Origin: Corylus avellana
Lineage: Eukaryota > Streptophyta > Magnoliopsida > Fagales > Betulaceae
Assembly: GCF_901000735.1 (NCBI RefSeq)
Contig: NC_081542.1
Location: 32,569,871 to 32,633,870 of the forward strand
DNA length: 64,000 nucleotides
Direction of reading: 5' to 3'
This document shows, piece by piece, positions 1 to 10,320 of this stretch (positions are counted from its first letter, which is position 1; each line of letters opens with the position of its first letter). The notes beneath the pieces are model-generated. The model was not told the origin of the DNA. It did no database searches and worked only from the letters and a program-made list of their open reading frames with translations. The translations under genes were made by a program, and so were the position numbers.

Positions 1-43
1 TAATAATGCTGACCCAGTTGGTGATTGTTGTCTATATGTGAAG
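1..43 (+). other. 3' end of an upstream intron of the alpha-glucosidase gene
   Basis: The window opens inside an intron. An AG at 42-43 precedes the first base of recognisable GH31 coding sequence at 44. The Gly codon there (GGA, reading from 43) must be split, with its first base supplied by an exon outside the window. The upstream exons, including the start codon and N-terminal domain, are not visible. Confidence 0.7.
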
Positions 44-274
44 GATTTCATCAGTGTCGATGGGGATACAAAAACGTTTATGATATTAATGCTGTGGTTA
101 CTGGCTATGCAAAAGCCCGTGTACCTCTTGAAGTTATGTGGACAGATATTGATTACATGGATGCTTATAAGGATTTTATTCTTGATCCCATCAACTTTCC
201 CTTGCAGCAAATGAAAAAGTTTGTTCACTCTCTTCACAAACATGGTCAGAAATATGTGCTCATCGTGGATCCTG
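44..274 (+). CDS. GH31 alpha-glucosidase, internal exon (first visible)
   Basis: Encodes about 77 residues from the start of the GH31 (beta/alpha)8 catalytic barrel. Visible family landmarks are [12 protein letters not shown] at the start, then [13 protein letters not shown], whose DID aspartates line the -1 sugar pocket in this family, and KYVLIVDPG at the end. The enzyme releases glucose from the non-reducing ends of maltose and starch-type glucans, acting in the vacuole or apoplast in plants. The 3' splice site before 44 and the 5' splice site after 274 (G, then gtacat) leave a Gly codon split 1/2 into the next exon, and the frame is restored exactly. The sequence resembles plant acid alpha-glucosidase more than alpha-xylosidase, judged from remembered family patterns and not a search. 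Confidence 0.9.
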
Positions 275-364
275 GTACATTGTACTAGACTTGTCATTGT
301 TTTCTTGAGCTGAAACCTCTCTCTTTCTCTCTCTCAATTGATGTAACATTGTATTAGTTTACAG
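275..364 (+). other. Intron of the alpha-glucosidase gene (90 bp)
   Basis: Short GT-AG intron, pyrimidine-rich around 315-340, ending tttacag. Removing it joins VDPG to ISVNKSYG, the order expected in the GH31 family, with the Gly codon split across the junction. Confidence 0.9.
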
Positions 365-1011
365 GTATCAGTGTGAATAAGTCCTATGGAGCCTACACTA
401 GAGGGCTGCAAGCTGATGTCTTCATAAAACGTGATGGAGTCCCTTACTTGGGTGAAGTTTGGCCTGGCCCTGTCCACTTCCCTGACTTTTTGAATCCAGC
501 CAGTGAAGCATATTGGGGTGATGAGATTAAAATCTTTCGAGATATGCTTCCCGTTGACGGTCTTTGGCTCGACATGAACGAGCTTTCCAACTTTAAGACT
601 TCTTCTCCCACTCCAAATTCTTCTCTTGATAACCCTCCTTACAAAATTAATGATTCTGGAGCTTTGCGGCCCATTATTAATAAGACTCTAGCTGCATCAT
701 CCTTACACTTTGGTAACATTACAGAGTATAATGCCCATAACCTCTACGGACTCCTAGAAGCCAAAGTCACTAATGCAGCCTTAATCAAGGTGACTGGTAA
801 AAGGCCATTTATACTTTCTAGGTCAACTTTTGTTGGTTCTGGCAAGTACACAACACACTGGACTGGAGATAACGCTGCCACATGGGATGATTTGGCATAC
901 ACAATTCCAGCAATTTTGAACTTTGGGCTCTTTGGAATTCCAATGGTTGGGGCAGATATCTGTGGTTTTGCTGGAGATACAACTGAAGAACTCTGCGGGT
1001 GCTGGATTCAG
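365..1011 (+). CDS. GH31 alpha-glucosidase, catalytic exon
   Basis: Encodes 215 full codons of the catalytic barrel. It contains [15 protein letters not shown], the GH31 signature [12 protein letters not shown] with the nucleophile Asp, an Asn-rich insert with several N-glycosylation sequons (NSS, NDS, NKT, NIT), then [11 protein letters not shown] with the substrate-binding Arg, and HWTGDN with the acid/base Asp. The second GH31 signature begins at GADICGF. One oddity: the usual L-C-x-R-W of that signature reads L-C-G-C-W, so the invariant Arg is Cys (TGC at 1,000-1,002, one C-to-T change from CGC). WLDMNE suggests the maltase-like branch. The exon ends at CAG|gtacaa and joins in frame to the exon at 2,740, which completes the signature. 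Confidence 0.93.
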
Positions 1012-1152
1012 GTACAAAAATGATACTCCTTCACAAAAACAAAGAGATAGACATTGTATCATTATGTTTGGTTTCTCTAGATGTTGATATGAGTATTTTA
1101 CATTTCTTTAGTACTTGGAAGGAGTGTACTATGCCTTCTGACTTTGTGCAAC

Positions 1153-1154
1153 CT

Positions 1155-1186
<32 letters not shown>

Positions 1187-1236
1187 TTTTTAATTTTTTT
1201 ATTTATTTTTATTTTTATTTTTATTTTTTTATCTTT
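1153..1236 (+). repeat. Microsatellite and poly-T tract
   Basis: A TTC/TCT run, then about 14 T, then TTTTTA-type repeats. This is simple low-complexity DNA within the intron. The lysine-rich minus-strand open frame across it is an artefact of the poly-A complement. Confidence 0.9.
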
Positions 1237-1391
1237 TGATATAAGTGTTTTAGATTTCTTTGCACATGAAAGTAGTCTATGCCTTCTGATTTTGTGAGAC
1301 CTTTTTTTCCCCAAGTTTATTTCTTTATTTTGTGTTGCTTTGTTTTATTTAGGGGAAACTTTACAAAACTCTCTTAAGCTTCTACATGTTT

Positions 1392-1554
1392 TGTGACGTC
1401 CCACATTGCCTGGGTATGGAAAATATGATATGTTTATATGGAATTTACTCTCTCTAAATGGTATGAGGCCTTTTGGGTGTAAACCCAATAATAAAACCGT
1501 GCGGGCTTGGCCCAAAGCGAACAATATTATACTACTTGAAGCAGGGGTGTTACA
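1392..1554 (+). repeat. TRIM LTR, type A, left copy
   Basis: Starts TGTGACGTCCCACATTG and ends GTTACA (TG...CA ends), followed by a 2-bp spacer and the tRNA-iMet primer site at 1,557. 163 bp. Confidence 0.85.
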
Positions 1555-1653
1555 TATGGTATCAGAGCCACTTAGTAACGCCAGGTCATATGGTACTAGA
1601 GCATTACATGACGTGGACCTAATGAGGACGTCAGGAGTTTAAGAGGGGGAGTT

Positions 1654-1846
1654 TGTAACACCCCGGTCCCATATTGGGAAGATGAGAAAAAGCCCATATA
1701 GAGATAGTCATGGGTGCTAAGTCCCACATTGCCTAGTTACTAGGTGAAACTGGGCTTTATAATGAATTCTAGGGAAGCTCTAAATTGACTAGTCCTTTTG
1801 GAGTAATAGCGCAGATGTGGCTAGCGCTTTTCCTTGGGTCGTTACA
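1654..1846 (+). repeat. TRIM LTR, type B, first copy
   Basis: Starts TGTAACACCCCGG and ends CGTTACA, so TGTAAC/GTTACA form inverted ends. A purine tract lies just upstream and the primer site at 1,849-1,861. 193 bp. The sequence differs from type A except for a shared core, GTCCCACATTGCCT. Confidence 0.85.
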
Positions 1847-1945
1847 AGTGGTATCAGAGCCACCTAGTAACGCCAGGTCATGTGGTACTAGAGCACTGCA
1901 TGACGTGGACCTAACGAGGATGTCAGGAGTTTAAGAGGGGGAGTT

Positions 1946-2154
1946 TGTAACACCCCGATCCCATATTGGGAAGATGAGAAAAAGCCCACATAAAGTGGAT
2001 GATTTATAGAGATAGTCATGGGTGCCAAGTCCCACATTGCCTAGTTACTAGGTGAAACTGGGCTTTATAATGAATTCTAGGAAAACTCTAAATTGACTAG
2101 TCCTTTTGGAGTAATAGCGCAGATGTGGCTAGTGTTTTTCCCTAGGTCGTTACA
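1946..2154 (+). repeat. TRIM LTR, type B, second copy
   Basis: 209 bp and nearly identical to the copy at 1,654. The main difference is about 16 extra bases (aaagtggatgatttat) near 1,995. A purine tract precedes it and the primer site follows at 2,157-2,169. Confidence 0.85.
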
Positions 2155-2251
2155 AGTGGTATCAGAGCCATAACCCAGCCTGAGATGAGGAGAGTGTGCA
2201 TAAGCCAATGAGGGTCGCCAACGAGGACGTTGGGTCCTAAAAGGGGGTGAT

Positions 2252-2414
2252 TGTGACGTCCCACATTGCCTGGGTATGGAAAATATGATATGTTTATATG
2301 AAATTTACTCTCTCTAAATGGTATGAGGCATTTTGGGGGTAAACCCAATAATAAAACCGTGCGGGCTTGGTCCAAAGCGGACAATATTATATCACTTGGA
2401 GCAGGGGTGTTAGA
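2252..2414 (+). repeat. TRIM LTR, type A, right copy
   Basis: 163 bp, matching the left A LTR. The final GTTACA has become GTTAGA. It is followed directly by the right copy of the TGTTT target duplication. Confidence 0.85.
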
Positions 2415-2739
2415 TGTTTTGAAACTACGCTCTCGAAATTAAAAAAAACTCTCAATTTAGGGTATTGAACTTTCAATTTTTTGCAATATACCAATCCGTT
2501 AGAATTTTTCGTTAAATCTTGTCTCATTGCCCAAAATACTATTTTTTTGTTTTGTTTTTTATTTTATTTTATTTTTATTTTATGTCATTTTGTTTAAAAA
2601 AAGTTCAAAATCTTTACAAAGGCGCTGGGAAACAAAGTGATAATGAATGAAGCCTAAGTGCCTTTCTATACAGAATTAAGAAAAAGTGGTGCTTATTTTC
2701 TGATAAAACATCTAATATCAGTATTTGATCTAAGTCCAG

Positions 2740-3411
2740 CTAGGGGCCTTTTATCCCTTTGCAAGAGATCACTCGGCGAAGTCTACTATTCGTCAAGAAC
2801 TCTATCTATGGGAATCAGTTGCTGCAACAGCTAGGAAGGTGTTGGGGCTTCGCTACCTGCTTCTTCCCTACTTTTACACATTAATGTATGAAGCAAACCA
2901 GAGAGGATCCCCCATTGCAAGGCCCCTTTTCTTCTCGTTCCCTCAAGATATCAACACTTATCAAATCAATACACAATTTTTGATTGGTAAAGGCGTAATG
3001 GTCTCACCGGTGTTGAAGTCGGGAGCAGTTTCAGTCGATGCCTACTTCCCTGCAGGAAACTGGTTTGACCTCTTTGACTACTCGAATTCATTGAGTGTTA
3101 AATCAGGCAAGAATATTCGGCTTGACACACCGCTTGATCATATAAACGTGCATGTTCGGGAAGGCAATATTTTGGCCTTGCAAGGGGAGGCAATGACAAC
3201 ACGAGCAGCTCGGAAGACTGCATTTCAACTCTTGGTGGTGGTGAGCAATAGTGGTGATAGTGTTGGAGAAGTTTTCTTGGATGATGGAGAGGAAGTTGAG
3301 ATGGGAGGAAAGGGAGGGAGGTGGAGCTTAGTGAGATTTTCTGGTGGAAAAGAAGGGGGAAATGTATCAATTAGTTCAAAGGTTGTGAATGGGGAGTTTG
3401 CTTTGAGTTAA
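2740..3411 (+). CDS. GH31 alpha-glucosidase, last visible exon, ending at an in-frame TAA
   Basis: Encodes 223 residues plus stop. It completes the second GH31 signature ([12 protein letters not shown]), then runs through [47 protein letters not shown] and [11 protein letters not shown] into the C-terminal beta-sandwich domains ([22 protein letters not shown]). These are the standard order and spacing for plant alpha-glucosidase. The frame meets TAA at 3,409-3,411, directly after NGEFALS. Family members normally continue past this point with Gln-Lys-Trp, and here the same frame does continue with Lys-Trp after the stop. A CAA-to-TAA change is the simplest explanation. A functional protein with a shortened C-terminus remains possible. 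Confidence 0.9.
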   Translation, partial: LGAFYPFARDHSAKSTIRQELYLWESVAATARKVLGLRYLLLPYFYTLMYEANQRGSPIARPLFFSFPQDINTYQINTQFLIGKGVMVSPVLKSGAVSVDAYFPAGNWFDLFDYSNSLSVKSGKNIRLDTPLDHINVHVREGNILALQGEAMTTRAARKTAFQLLVVVSNSGDSVGEVFLDDGEEVEMGGKGGRWSLVRFSGGKEGGNVSISSKVVNGEFALS

Positions 3412-3630
3412 AAATGGATCATAAATAAAGTAACTTTTATAGGGTTGGAGAAGGCTAAGAGATTTCAGGAATATGAAGTAGAATTTAGAAAGAGAACAAA
3501 CTTGAAGGGAAAATCAGTTATAAAGGCAAGCTTGGACAGCTCTGGGCAGTTTGTTACCGTTGAGGTCTCAAAACTGTGGCTACCTATTGGACATGATTTC
3601 AAGTTGGAGTTGAAGCTTCCAAGGCAGTGA
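3412..3630 (+). pseudogene. Family-like C-terminal coding remnant beyond the premature stop
   Basis: Seventy-two codons in the same frame as the exon ending at 3,411, closing with TGA at 3,628-3,630. They begin KWIINKVTFIGLEKAKR and end DFKLELKLPRQ, which is the type of C-terminal beta-strand sequence expected for plant GH31 alpha-glucosidases. Absence of further stops or frameshifts suggests the TAA is recent. A splice that would skip the stop (gt at 3,407, ag at 3,442) would define a 36-nt intron, below the plant minimum. I infer loss of about 72 residues from the product. Confidence 0.8.
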
Positions 3631-3916
3631 TCAGTGAAGTCTAAAATGCCAGAAAATTGTTGCAAGCAATAAATTGCCTACGAGCATTTGAATATTTTAT
3701 TCCAATAAAAAACTGGCAATATGTATGTTTGTAAACAAGTTCAAATATGAATAACATTAACATGTTCTTAAGCCAAAAGAAAGATAAAGAAGGAGGAAAG
3801 CTCAGATAAAGTCTTTTTAAGTGTCAAGTGAGCTTTGATCTCCGTCAGAGTTGTTCAATACGAGCTTAATTAGAATAATAATGGAGAGGTGAGAAGTGCA
3901 AAGTCACTGGAACTGG
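3631..3916 (+). promoter_or_regulatory. 3' flank / probable 3' UTR with two poly(A) signals
   Basis: AT-rich sequence with AATAAA at 3,668-3,673 and 3,704-3,709, at suitable distance from the TGA at 3,630. No gene, RNA or satellite sequence is visible before about 3,917. The gene-to-satellite transition lies here. Confidence 0.55.
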
Positions 3917-6900
3917 GTCAAACAATTTCGCTTCGCATCTGACCAATTTGTTCGGCCTAGGGTTTTGGTCCTAGTTGTGAAAGTACAACCTCGAATCACT
4001 TCGTATCAACCGCCGACATGATTGCCTTGAAGTTCTGCACATGCTAGTAAATTTTCGGGCCAAATTATTTCCCTTCGCGTCTAACCATTTTGTTCGGCCT
4101 CGGGTTTCGGTCCTAGTTGTGAAAGTACAAACTTGTCCGTTCTGCCCGAAATTTTACGAGCTTGTTCAGTGCTTCGAGACGATCATATCGGCGGGTAGCA
4201 CATAGAAATTCGAGTCGTTCCGGCCGGGATCGAGGCTCATGTAAACTTTCACAAAAAGTTATAGTTCGCTAGTGAAGATCGGGGGGCAAACGAACTCGAA
4301 TCACTTCGTGGCAACCGCCGACATGATTGCCTCGCAGTTCTGCTCAAGCTCGTAAATTTTTGGGCCAAACAATTTCGCTTCGTATCTGACCATTTTGTTC
4401 GGCCTAGGGTTTCGGTCCTAGTTGTGAAAGTACAACCTCGCCCGAATAGCCCGAAATTCTACGAGCGTGTTCAGTGCTTCGAGACGATCATGTTGGCGAG
4501 TAGCACAAAGAAATTCGAGTCGTTCCGGCCGGGATCGGGGCTCTTGTAAACTTTCATAAAAAGTTATAGTTCGTCAGTGAAGATCGGGGGGCAAAAGAAC
4601 TTGAATCACTTTGTGGCAACCGCTGACATGATTGCCTCGAAGTTTTGCACATGTTCAAAAATTTTCAGGCCAAACAATTTCGCTTCGGATCTGACCATTT
4701 TGTTCAGCCTAGGGTTTCGGTCCTAGGTGTGAAAGTAAAACCTCGTCCGATTAGCCCGAAATTCTACGAGCGTGTTCAGTGCTTTCCAACTGACCATTTT
4801 GTTCAGCCTAGGGTTTCGGTCCTATTTGAGAAAGTACAACCTCGTCCGATTCGCACAAAATTTTACCAGAATGTTCAGTGCTTTGAGACGATCTTGTTGG
4901 CGGGTGGCTTTAAGAAATTCAATTCATTCCTGCCAGGATCGGGGCTCTTGTAAACTTTGAAAACAAGTTATAGTTCATCAGTGAAGATTGGGGGGCAAAC
5001 AAACTCAAATCACTTCGTGGCAACCGCCGACATGATTTCCTCGAAGTTCTCCAAAAGTTCGTAAATTTTTGGATCAAACAATTTCGCTTCGGATCTAACC
5101 ATTTTGTTCGGCGTAGGGTTTCGGTCCTAGTTGTGAAAGTACAACGTCGTCCGATTAGCTCGAAATTCTACAAGTGTGTACAGTGCTCCGAGGCGATCAT
5201 GGCGGCGGGTGGTACGAAGAAATTCGAGTTGTTCCGGCCGGGATCGGGGCTCTTGTAAACTTTCAGAAAAAGTTATCCTCCGTCAGTGAAGATCGGGGGG
5301 CAAACAACCTTGAATCACTTCGTGCCAACCGCCAACATGATTGCCTCGAAGTTCTGCACAAGCTCAAGAATTTTCGGGCCAAACAATTTCGCTTCGCATC
5401 TGACCATTTTGTTCGGCCTAGGGTTTCAGTCCAAGGATTGAAAGTACAACCTCGAATCACTTCATGTCAACTACCGACATGATTGACTCGAAGTTCTGCA
5501 TAGGCTCGTAAATTTTCGGGCCAAACTCTTTCACTTCGTGTCTGACCATTTTGTTCGGCCTCAGGTTTCGGTCCTAATTGTGAAAGTTGAAACTTGTCCG
5601 ATTTGCCCGAAATTTAACGAGCGTGTTTAGTGCTTCGAGACGATCATATCAGCGAGTAGCACAAAGAAATTCGAGTCGTTCTGGCAGGGATCGGGGCTCA
5701 TGTAAACTTTCACAAAAAGTTATAGTTCGCCAGTGAAGATCGGGGGGCAAACGAACTCGAATCACTTCGTGGCAACCGCCGACATGATTGCCTCGTAGTT
5801 CTGCACAAGCTCGTAAATTTTCGGGACAAACAATTTCGCTTCGCGTCTGACCATTTTGTTTGGCCTAGGGTTTCGATCCTAGTTTTGAAAGTACAACCTC
5901 GAATCACTTTGTGTCAACCGCCGACATGATTGCCTCGAAGTTCTGCACAAGCTCGTAAATTTTCGGGCCAAACTATTTCGCTTCGAGTTTGACCATTTTG
6001 TTCGGCCTCGGGTTTCGGTCCTAGTTGTGAAAGCACAAACTTGTCCGATTTGCCCGAAATTTAACGAGCGTGTTCAGTGCTTCGAGACGATCATATCAGC
6101 GAGTGGCACAAAGAAATTCGAGTCGTTCCAGCCGGGATCGGGGCTCATGTAAACTTTCACAAAAAGTTATAGTTCGCCAGTGAAGATTGGGGGGCAAACG
6201 AACTCGAATCACTTCGTGCCACTCGCCGACATGATTGCCTCGTAGTTCTGCACAAGCTCGTAAATTTTCGGGCCACACAACTTCGCTTTGCATCTGACCA
6301 TTTTGTTCGGCCTAGGGTTTCGGTCCTAGTTGTGAAAGTACAACCTTGTCCGATTTGCCCGAAATTTTACGAGTGTGTTCAGTGCTTCTGGACGATCATA
6401 TCGGCGGGTGGCACGAAGAAATTCTAGTCGTTCCGGCCGTGATCAGGGCTCTTGTAAACTTTCACAAAAAGTTATAGTTCGACAGTGAAGATCGGGGGGC
6501 AAACGAACTCGAATTACTTCGTGGCAACCGCAGACATGATTGCCTCATAGTTCTGCTCAGGCTCAAAAATTTTCGGGCCAAACAATTTCGCTTCGCATCT
6601 GACCATTTTGTTCAGCCTAGGGTTTCGGTCCTAGTTGTGAAAGTACAACCTCGTCCGAATAGCCCGAAATTCTATGAGCGTGTTCAGTGCTTCGAGATGA
6701 TCATGTTGGCGAGTGGCACGAAGAAATTCGAGTCATTCCAGCCGGGATCGGGGCTCTTGTAAACTTTCATAAAATGTTATAGTTTGTCAGTGAAGATCGG
6801 GTGGCAAAAGAACTCGAATCACTTCGTGGCAACCGCCGACATGATTGCCTCGAAGTTCTCCACAAGCTCAAAAATTGTCGGGCCAAACAATTTTGCTTCG

Positions 6901-7640
6901 GATCTGACCATTTTGTTCAGCCTAGGGTTTCGGTCCTAGTTGTGAAAGTAAAACCTCGTCCGATTAGCCTGAAATTCTACGAGCGTGTTCAGTGCTTCCC
7001 AACTGACCATTTTGTTCGACCTAGGTTTCGGTCCTATTTGAAAAAGTACAACCTCGTCCGATGAGCCTGAAATTCTACAAGTGTGTACAGTGCTTTGAGG
7101 CGATCATGGCGGCGGGTGGCACGAAGAAATTCGAGTTGTTCTGGCCGGGATCGGGGCTCTTGTAAACTTTTAAAAAAATTTATAGTTTGCCAGTAAAGAT
7201 CGGGGGGCAAATGAACTCGAATTACATCGTGGCAACCGCCGACATGATTGCCTCGAAGTTCTCCACAAGCTCGTAAATTTTTGGGCCAAACAATTTCGCT
7301 TCGGAACAGACCATTTTGTTTGGCCTAGGGTTTCGGTCAAAGTTGTGAAAGTACAACCTCATCCGATGAGCCTGAAATTCTACAAGTGTGTACAGTGCTT
7401 TGAGGCGATCATGGCGGCGGGTGGCACGAAGAAATTCGAGTTGTTCTGGCCGGGATCGGGGCTCTTGTAAACTTTCAGAAAAAGTTATCGTCCGTCAGTG
7501 AAGATCGGGAGGCAAACAACCTTGAATCACATCGTGTCAACCGCCAACATGATTGCCTCGAAGATCTGCACAAGCTCGAAAATTTTCGAGCAAACAATTT
7601 TGCTACCCATCTGACCATTTTGTTCGGCCTAGGGTTTCTG
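3917..7640 (+). repeat. Satellite block 1: gene-proximal edge, mixed unit lengths
   Basis: Full 305-bp units are mixed with short units of about 142 bp (deletion junctions near 3,988, 5,450 and 5,897) and 404-bp units (junctions near 4,783 and 6,996). Divergence between neighbours is visible throughout, with no obvious long near-identical duplication, as expected at an array edge. Confidence 0.8.
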
Positions 7641-10320
7641 TCCTAGTTGTGAAAGTACAACCTTGTCCGATTTGCGCAAAATTTTAGGAGCGTGTTCACT
7701 GCTTCGAGACGATCATATCGGCGGGTGGCACGAAGAAATTCGAGTCGTTCCAGCTGGGATCGGGGCTCATGTAAACTTTCACAAAAAGTTATAGTTCGCC
7801 AATGAAGATCGGGGGGTAAACGAACTCGAATCACATCGTGGCAACCGCCGACATGATTGCCTCGCAGTTCTGCACAAGCTCGCTAATTTTCGGGCCAAAC
7901 AATTTCGCGTCGCATTTGACCATTTTGTTCGGCCTAGGGTTTCGGTCCTAGTTGTGAAAGTACAACCTTGTCCGATTTGCCCAAAATTTTACGAGCCTAT
8001 TCAGTGCTTCGAGATGATCATATCGGCTGGTAGCACGAAGAAATTCGAGTCGTTCCGGCCGGAATCGGGGCTATTGTAAACTTTCAGAAAAAGTTATCGT
8101 CCGTTAGTGAAGATCGGGGGGCAAACAACCTTGAATCACTTCATGTCAACCGCCGACATGATTGCCTCGAAGTTTTGCACAAGCTCGAAAATTTTTAGGT
8201 CAAACAATTTCGCTTCGCATCTGACCATTATGTTCAACCTAGGGTTTCGGTCCTATCTGAGAAAGTAAAACCTCATCCGATTAGCCCGAAATTGTACGAG
8301 CGTGTTCAGTGCTTCCCAACTGACCATTTTGTTCGACCTAGGGTTTCGGTCCTATTTGAAAAAGTACAACCTCGTCCGATTTGCACAAAATTTTACCAGC
8401 ATTTTTAGTGCTTCGAGACGATCATGTCGGCATGTGGCTTTTAGAAATTCGAGTCGTTCCTACTGGGATCGGGGCTCTTGAAAACTTTTTAAAAAATTTA
8501 TAGTTTGCCAGTAAAGATCGGGGGGCAAATGAACTCGAATCACATCGCGGCAACCGCCGACATGATTCCCTCGAAGTTCTCCACAAGCTCGTAAATTTTT
8601 GGGCGAAACAATTTCGTTTCGGAACGGACCATTTTGTTCGGCCTAGGGGTTCGGTCAAAGCTGTGAAAGTACAACCTCATCCGATGAGCCCGAAATTCTA
8701 TAAGTGTGTACAGTGCTTTGAGGCGATCATGGCGGCGGGTGGCACGAAGAAATTCGAGTTGTTCCGGCCGGGATCGGGGCTCTTGTAAACTTTTAGAAAA
8801 AGTTATCGTCCGTCAGTGAAGATCGGGGGGCAAACAACCTTGAATCGCATTGTGTCAACCGCCAACATAATTGCCTCGAAGTTCTGCACAAGCTCGAAAA
8901 TTTTCGGGCCAAACAATTTCGCTACCCATCTGACCGTTTTGTTCGGCCTAGGGTGTCGGTCCTAGTTGTGAAAGTACAACCATGTCCGATTTGCGCAAAA
9001 TTTTAGGAGCGTGTTCAGTGCTTCGAGACGATCATATCAGCAGGTGGCACGAAGAAATTCGAGTCGTTCTAGCCGGGATCAGGGCTCATGTAAACTTTCA
9101 CAAAAAGTTATAGTTCGCCAGCGAAGAAAGGGGGGCAAACGAACTCGAATCACATCGTGGCAACCGCCGACATAATTGCCTCGCAGTTCTGCACAAGCAC
9201 TCAAATTTTCGGGCCAAACAATTTCGAGTCGCATCTGACCATTTTGTTCGGCCTAGGGTTTCGGTCCTAGTTGTGAAAGTACAACCTTGTCCGATTTGCC
9301 CAAAATTTTACGAGCGTATTCAGTGCTTCGAGATGATCATATCGGCTGGTAGGACGAAGAAATTCGAATCGTTCCGGCCGGAATCGGGGCTCTTGTAAAC
9401 TTTCAGAAAAAGTTATCGTCCGTTAATGAAGATCGGGGGGCAAACAACCTTGAATCACTTCATGTCAACCGCCGACATGATTGCCTCGAAGTTTTGCACA
9501 AGCTCGAAAATTTTTAGGTCAAACAATTTCGCTTCGCATCTGACCATTATGTTCAACCTAGGGTTTCGGTCCTATCTGAGAAAGTAAAACCTCATCCGAT
9601 TAGCCCGAAATTGTACGAGCGTGTTCAGTGCTTCCCAACTGACCATTTTGTTCGACCTAGGGTTTCGGTCCTATTTGAAAAAGTACAACCTCGTCCGATT
9701 TGCACAAAATTTTACCAGCATTTTCAGTGCTTCGAGACGATCATGTCGGCATGTGGCTTTTAGAAATTCGAGTCGTTCCTACTGGGATCGGGGCTCTTGA
9801 AAACTTTTTAAAAAATTTATAGTTTGCCAGTAAAGATCGGGGGGCAAATGAACTCGAATCACATCGCGGCAACCGCCGACATGATTCCCTCGAAGTTCTC
9901 CACAAGCTCGTAAATTTTTGGGCGAAACAATTTCGTTTCGGAACGGACCATTTTGTTCGGCCTAGGGGTTCGGTCAAAGCTGTGAAAGTACAACCTCATC
10001 CGATGAGCCCGAAATTCTATAAGTGTGTACAGTGCTTTGAGGCGATCATGGCGGCGGGTGGCACGAAGAAATTCGAGTTGTTCCGGCCGGGATCGGGGCT
10101 CTTGTAAACTTTTAGAAAAAGTTATCGTCCGTCAGTGAAGATCGGGGGGCAAACAACCTTGAATCGCATTGTGTCAACCGCCAACATAATTGCCTCGAAG
10201 TTCTGCACAAGCTCGAAAATTTTTGGGCCAAACAATTTTCGCTTCACACCTGACCATTATGTTCAACCTAGGGTTTCGGTCATATCTGAGAAAGTAAAAC
10301 CCCGTCCGATTAGCCCGAAA
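7641..10320 (+). repeat. Satellite block 2: tandem pair of a 1,319-bp higher-order repeat
   Basis: Sequence from about 7,640 to 8,905 recurs from about 8,960 to 10,224 with an offset of 1,319 bp, equal to three 305-bp units plus one 404-bp unit. The stretches 8,401-8,660 and 9,720-9,979 are almost base-for-base identical, and both share the rare variants gcatgtggc, gattccctcg and cctaggggttcgg. This points to a recent unequal exchange. Confidence 0.85.

Larger units (their letters stand above)
1392..2414 (+). mobile_element. Chimeric TRIM retroelement (LTR order A-B-B-A)
   Basis: A non-autonomous terminal-repeat retrotransposon in miniature with no coding capacity. Each of the first three LTRs is followed by TGGTATCAGAGCC (1,557; 1,849; 2,157), the site complementary to the 3' end of plant initiator tRNA-Met used to prime reverse transcription. 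Purine tracts (aagagggggag at 1,641 and 1,933; aaaaggggg near 2,240) precede the LTRs at 1,654, 1,946 and 2,252. The outer A-type LTRs are both 163 bp and differ at about nine positions. The flanks carry the 5-bp target duplication TGTTT (1,387-1,391 and 2,415-2,419), so the whole chimera integrated as one unit. The internal segments are only about 97-99 bp. The element must have relied on proteins from another retrotransposon. Confidence 0.88.
1012..2739 (+). other. Large intron (1,728 bp) holding low-complexity DNA and a TRIM element
   Basis: Bounded by gtacaa at 1,012 and tccag at 2,735-2,739. Choosing this acceptor instead of the nearby tag at 2,741-2,743 keeps the frame: ...CWIQ then [10 protein letters not shown], as the family requires. 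It is much longer than the 90-bp intron upstream because of the inserted TRIM at 1,392-2,414. The rest is T-rich. The sequence on either side of the TRIM (about 1,350-1,391 and 2,415-2,540) looks like one older interrupted stretch. No coding sequence of the host gene is visible inside. Confidence 0.88.

Noticed and set aside
823..1314. Minus-strand open frames at 823-1,062 and 1,129-1,314
   Set aside because: The first is antisense to the catalytic exon. The second is a lysine-rich artefact of the poly-T/TTC tract.
1406..2384. Short open frames within the intron at 1,406-1,642 and 2,142-2,384
   Set aside because: They lie in TRIM LTR and internal sequence, which has no coding capacity, and match no protein I recognise.
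3407..3442. Tiny intron (gt at 3,407, ag at 3,442) that would remove the premature TAA and keep the frame
   Set aside because: It would be 36 nt, too short for plant splicing, and the removed codons (KWIINKVTFI) look like conserved family sequence.
8422..9977. Identical 78-codon minus-strand frames at 8,422-8,658 and 9,741-9,977
   Set aside because: The identity comes from a 1,319-bp duplication of satellite DNA, not from coding constraint.
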